Shown here: piece after piece, positions 59,886-64,000 of the stretch | How positions within the stretch are numbered: the first letter of the stretch is position 1 | Layout: each line of letters opens with the position of its first letter | Assembly (NCBI GenBank): GCA_022575985.1 | Contig: JAKSXM010000107.1 | Location: 5,146,001 to 5,210,000 of the forward strand | Length of the DNA: 64,000 nt | Direction: 5' to 3' | From: Anagrus nilaparvatae | Lineage: Eukaryota > Arthropoda > Insecta > Hymenoptera > Mymaridae | Translations under genes and position numbers: made by a program | Notes under the pieces: generated by a model | Told to the model about the DNA's origin: nothing | The model's input: the letters and a program-made list of their open reading frames with translations, nothing else | The model's database searches: none

Positions 59886-60649
59886 TTAGCCTCAGGTTAA
59901 GTTCTTAATTACAGAAGGATATGTCACTTACTTTGAAATAACTGTTAACTAATTTGGTTTGGTTATATAACTTCACTTTATTGATTATAAGTTAAATAAT
60001 ATAAGTCCACAAGTCAAGTAATTAAAGGTAGTACTATAATAGAGTAGTAATACTCAAAACGAAAGTTAGTATTCTAATGAATGGTTTGGGCGCCTGAAGG
60101 GCAATATATAATCTAATATGTATCTGCCCATATTCCGAGATTTTGGGGGAAACGTCCAATACAAAAAAGCGTCGGTCTCGTCACGTCCAATTAGCGGAGG
60201 CGTCCCTAATTATTACCAAGAATCGCGAGGTGGGATTTATGCAGTTTATAACGCCTAAATCCCTCCTAATTTATGCCATAGCTGACTTTTGGTCCCACGC
60301 TATTGTACTAGATCAGCATCAGCAGAAATGCACCTGCGGGTTCGTATGTCGTCTGTAACATTAATACAGCTATCGGATATAGGGTTTACTATTTATATAT
60401 ATTTCAAATGTTAGGCATATCAATTATGACCTACCATACGTAACAAATACCATATTTTGTAATATACGTGAATCAGAAATGCGATTTTGCAAGATCGGAA
60501 TTAAATATTCAGCGAAATTAAATGATAAATTTCGGCTTGCAAAGTAATCTACTATTGTAACTCTGATATTAAGATTAACGTCAAGTGTCCTTAATCCTCT
60601 AAATTGTCACTACGATATATTTTATTATAAATTATAAATATATGTTTCA
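59886..60649. other. Intergenic, no gene seen
   Basis: 5' flank of the zinc-finger gene. A less AT-rich block at 60110-60360 has no recognisable reading frame. Confidence 0.45.
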
Positions 60650-61242
60650 TTACACGATATAGAAAACTTCTTTAAAATAATTATCTATTATATTTTGTAA
60701 TGTGGAACTATGAAAGTTGGGAACGTATAAAGTTAGCAGAGTTGCATCCGTTACATTATTTTCTCCAGCACCGCAGATGGTACAAACTAAGGTTTCTATA
60801 CAGTTCAATAAAATAATTTTTTTCAAAATTGTCGATACTTCAGCGAGATTCACAAAAAAATCTGCTGCTTATTGTTGTTTATTTACTATAAAATCTGTTA
60901 AATCATTTGAAGCTGCATATCTAACATTCTTTAATAAAATTATACTCTTTAAAGTTTAACATACATAATTCTGAATTATAACATATTATTACCTTTTTCA
61001 GAACTAGCAAGGAAGTGTCTTATAATATCTAAATGAAGAATTGCCTGAATTATAGAATTAGCATAACATGAAACATTGTCTAAATTCGGTAATCCATGAA
61101 TAAAATATCTGACAATGTTTGTTGTTTTTTTTATTCTATTAAATATTCCGCATTCACTTAATATTTCATGCATAATGTTTTTTCTAATTATTGGTATTTT
61201 CTCTTGGTTAAATTCAAAGCTTAAATTGTTATTAAGAGTCAA
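60650..61242 (-). pseudogene. UCH-family ubiquitin protease remnant
   Basis: 61242-60976 contains FIHGLPNLDNVSCYANSIIQ, the catalytic Cys box (GL.NLGNTCY.NS.IQ) with one extra residue before the Cys. After a broken interval, 60853-60650 gives LVCTICGAGENNVTDATLL and VPNFHSSTLQNIIDNYFKE, the central zinc/finger region. The His box is missing. It is not the same gene as the UCH domain at 4177-5677, which has a different Cys box. Confidence 0.65.
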
Positions 61243-62017
61243 TTGTTTGTTGCGGTAAATTTCTTATATTTAACAATTTCCGATCATTCGTTGAATAACG
61301 AAATTTTTTTATATCCAGGTGTTCTTCGCAAATATATTGTTTTAAGTTTACAAAACATTGATTATTTTCATAGCCAAGGCTATCTTAATATTTAATTGAC
61401 TTAGTTAAAAAGTCAATCACAGCAAGACTCCAATGTCCACCGTTAACAATAATTAGTACAAGCAGTTTTTCTTTTTCAAATATATCAATTTTTTTCCATT
61501 CGCTGACTGATAAATATCCGTTCTCACTGAGCCTGCTATAAAACAGTGTATTTATTGCAGTTACATTGAATAAGTTATTTTTCTCATTTCTTTCTATTAA
61601 TAAATTTAAGTAAATGTTGATTATATCATCGTCTAAACAATTAAAGCCAACCAACAGTCGAATATGATTATTTTGATGTCCTTGTCTCTCTTGAAATTCA
61701 TTATGAGCTGTATTATTTTCTGGTCGCAGAGCTTCTAAGCTGAAATTCTGTAATACTGTAAGAAGTATAGCAAAAAGCATTTTTTTTATAAAGTTTTCAC
61801 AAGTTCTCTGTTCTTTATTAGGGTTGATATTATTAAACAGTGTTACAGACTTGTATTGAGCCTTTAATTCGGAAATCTTTTTTGCACAATCTTGTACTGT
61901 TTTAAACAGTAAGAAGTTACTTTGCATTTTATTCGATAATAGCTGCCAAGCATCTTCTAATTCAAGGTATAGGCTCTCTTGATTTTCCATCAGATACATA
62001 CCATAAAGTTTTCCCAA
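61243..62017 (-). pseudogene. Ulp1-like SUMO protease, truncated before the catalytic Cys
   Basis: The frame from 62017 gives a helical N-terminus, then the C48 protease core: LDDDIINIYLNLLIERNEKN and VNGGHWSLAVIDF, with catalytic His in GGHW and Asp two turns on. A Tyr codon in KYYDSLG is replaced by TAA (61385-61387). In-frame similarity continues to NLPQQT (about 61256), where the expected Q-x-n-DCG catalytic Cys segment should follow, but the sequence passes straight into the UCH remnant. Ulp1-like genes are known cargo of MULE and other DNA transposons. Non-functional. Confidence 0.75.
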
Positions 62018-62112
62018 GCTCTCTGTTCTTTATCAGGGTTGATATTATTAAACAGTGTTACGGACTTGTATTGAGCCTTTAATTCGGAAATCTTCTCTGC
62101 ACAATCTTGTAA
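61984..62112 (-). repeat. Duplicated Ulp1 N-terminal segment (copy C)
   Basis: A direct repeat of 61790-61920 beginning at the same accataaagtttt motif, placed in tandem upstream of the Ulp1-like frame. Copy A lies 6 kb away. Confidence 0.85.
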
Positions 62113-62760
62113 ATGTTTTGACAATCGGATTTTTCATGAACATTGTAGCAGCTTATTTATCGTACAGATAATATAATATAATACAGATCTTCACGAACAT
62201 CGAGAAAGCTTAAAAATTTAGCAAAGAATTCAGTGAATCTTAAGTTTTGGGCCAAATTGAGCTGTAATGCCAAAATTTAGACGTTCAGTTCTATTATTAG
62301 TTTGTTGTTAAAATTTTTATCACCCATGCTGTAATTGGTCCATTCATATTTTATATAACATTCTTTATTAAAATAATTCACAGCGATTTTAGTGGCTTCT
62401 TTACAAAATTGGTTGTAGTATAACAAATAAACTTCTTCACAACTACTGTAAAGCATCATTTCTAGGCATACTTAAGCAAAACTTAATATCACTTAATAAT
62501 GTGTATTTTCTACAAAAGATTTGCATGACATGAGAGATACATGCATAACAAAGGAACCAGCGAATAGAGAATATTCTAAAAACTATCCCTACATTATACT
62601 TGACATGTATTGTAATCGATATGGGAGAAAATGTCGTAATTATGTTTGCGAGAAAAAAAAGTTAAATCTAATTACTTAATTTTTTAGGAAGATTTTAATT
62701 CAATTTTCGAAAAATCCTTAATACTATAGATGTAAATGTTCAAATTATAACTAGTATATA
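62113..62760. other. Spacer, no gene seen
   Basis: AT-rich. A 60-codon minus frame near 62277-62459 has no recognisable domain. Confidence 0.4.
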
Positions 62761-63167
62761 GGTCGATATTCCTCAAGTGCATGTTAACCTAATTTTTGGG
62801 TCTTCATATCAGTCCCAAAATATTTTCCCCTCAAAGTACTATCGAAAATAAGTTACCTCCCCAATTTTTAGCCTCCTAGGTCTTCTCCTTGATTTTTTAC
62901 AGCCATATTAGTTTTTTTTGTGCTTTTTATTTTTTTAAATTTTAAGAGCACAAAAATTAATCAAAATTCTCTCAAACTCTTATTTTGTTGCAAAAAATTT
63001 TTTCCTCTTAGGCCCGGTTAGGAAATTTCCCTGGCCATCCGATTCCGTGGTTAAAATTTTTTTGTTGAGTTGCGCATTCGCGAGAACTTTACTTTAAGGG
63101 GAAAATAATTCGGGATCGATTTGAAGACCCAAGAATTAGATTTACATACACTTGAGGAATATCGACC
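62761..63167. mobile_element. 407-bp MITE-like element
   Basis: The ends GGTCGATATTCCTCAAGTG and CACTTGAGGAATATCGACC are perfectly inverted, and the arms continue with aattttt/gggtcttcat matches. No unambiguous target duplication. The motif agcctc-tag...cagccat in it is shared with 51000-51050. Confidence 0.75.
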
Positions 63168-64000
63168 CATGTAACATCCTAAAAATCTATGTTTGTTAGT
63201 ATGAATACTTAACTTACTTTTAAAAATCATAGATTCCAGATTTTAATTTCACTTGCCTACCCATGACAGCTGTTGGACTTCACTTTGCAATTATTATGTG
63301 AAGAACGTGACTTTCGATCAGAATGTGGGGGGTCCGATGGTGGAGACTCAAAAATTTTATTACACCTAAAAAAATTTTTTACACAGGTTTTAAAGTTATT
63401 TTTTGCAATATATGTAATATAATACATGTTATAATATATGTTAAATGGACAAACGTTTATCAGGAATATTAGATTATACAGGTTTTTCACAATAAATAAT
63501 TGCTTTCATCGTATTTAATTATAGCTTCAAGAATTTCCTGAACATTCCCATCTTTAGGTTTATATTTTGAATAAGCTTTCAGAAAAGCTTTTGATTGCCA
63601 TCGTCCAAATTTAAACTTTGCTGTCATATCTTTAATTAATTTGCTTCTGTTAATTGTCGAGTTTTTATCTGCTTAGTTATCTTTTCATGCTTTATTATTA
63701 CTTTCCCAAATCCAACTGAAATATTTCAATAATTTTTCAAACCTAAATGATTTATATATATATGTATTTTTGTTATTATCAATTACATAATCCATCTTGA
63801 GACTACGTTTCATTTGTTCGTTAGTTTTTGACTGAACAAAAACGAAGTCACTGAACGGATTATATGAAAGATAACAGTAAAATATATGTAGTTTAATTAG
63901 TTTCTTGGGCACCTAAATCAATTAATAAAATTTATATAAGTGCCGAAAATGTAATTGCATGAATTTTTTTAAAGGAGATTATACATGATTAAACAACAGC
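63168..64000. other. Right edge with weak coding signal
   Basis: Minus-strand 63660-63490 reads RSKLIKDMTAKFKFGRWQSK and YKPKDGNVQEILEAIIKYDE, plausible protein of unknown family. The remainder shows no feature. Confidence 0.35.

Overview
The window is AT-rich eukaryotic nuclear DNA, almost certainly from an insect. The signs are short GT-AG introns, replication-dependent histone genes ending in the animal histone 3' stem-loop, an insect R1-type LINE, and many MITEs and foldback elements. Protein composition and repeat types would suit a parasitoid wasp or an aphid-like insect; the species is inference only. No bacterial, organellar or CRISPR features were seen.

Layout. 0-6 kb: two divergently arranged genes related to DDE transposases. 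The leftward one runs off the window edge. The rightward one splices through four exons into an intact predicted 1082-residue protein that joins a transposase-like region to a ubiquitin-specific protease (UCH/C19) domain. 7-10.4 kb: a decayed, intron-containing copy of the splicing factor gene SF3B3, with an in-frame stop, a frameshift and missing exons. 11-22.7 kb: a very large inverted repeat (arms about 2.2 kb, virtually identical) around a 7 kb spacer holding a 5'-truncated R1 LINE, two fragments of another LINE family and a YqaJ-like exon remnant.

23.6-33.6 kb: a histone cluster with one H1, two divergent H3/H4 pairs and two divergent H2B/H2A pairs, nine genes in all, each followed by a histone stem-loop. 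The pairs share short bidirectional promoters with CCAAT and TATA elements.

34-53 kb: sparse DNA with a broken BTB-domain gene, an intact-looking F-box/LRR gene, and several structurally complete non-autonomous transposons with target-site duplications. These include nested cases and one element inserted into the coding sequence of an integrase-derived gene.

53-64 kb: a cemetery of mobile-element genes on the minus strand: MULE transposase pieces, a hAT-like transposase C-terminus, a Ulp1 protease with a stop codon and a truncated catalytic end, and a broken UCH protease. A 590-codon virus-capsid-like open frame with different composition lies inside it and is interpreted as an endogenous viral element. 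A C2H2 zinc-finger gene is also here.

The most unusual observations are the intact transposase-ubiquitin protease fusion and, at the other end of the window, relics that again combine transposase, Ulp1 and UCH genes. Together they hint that deubiquitinase and deSUMOylase domains are recurrent cargo of this transposon lineage.
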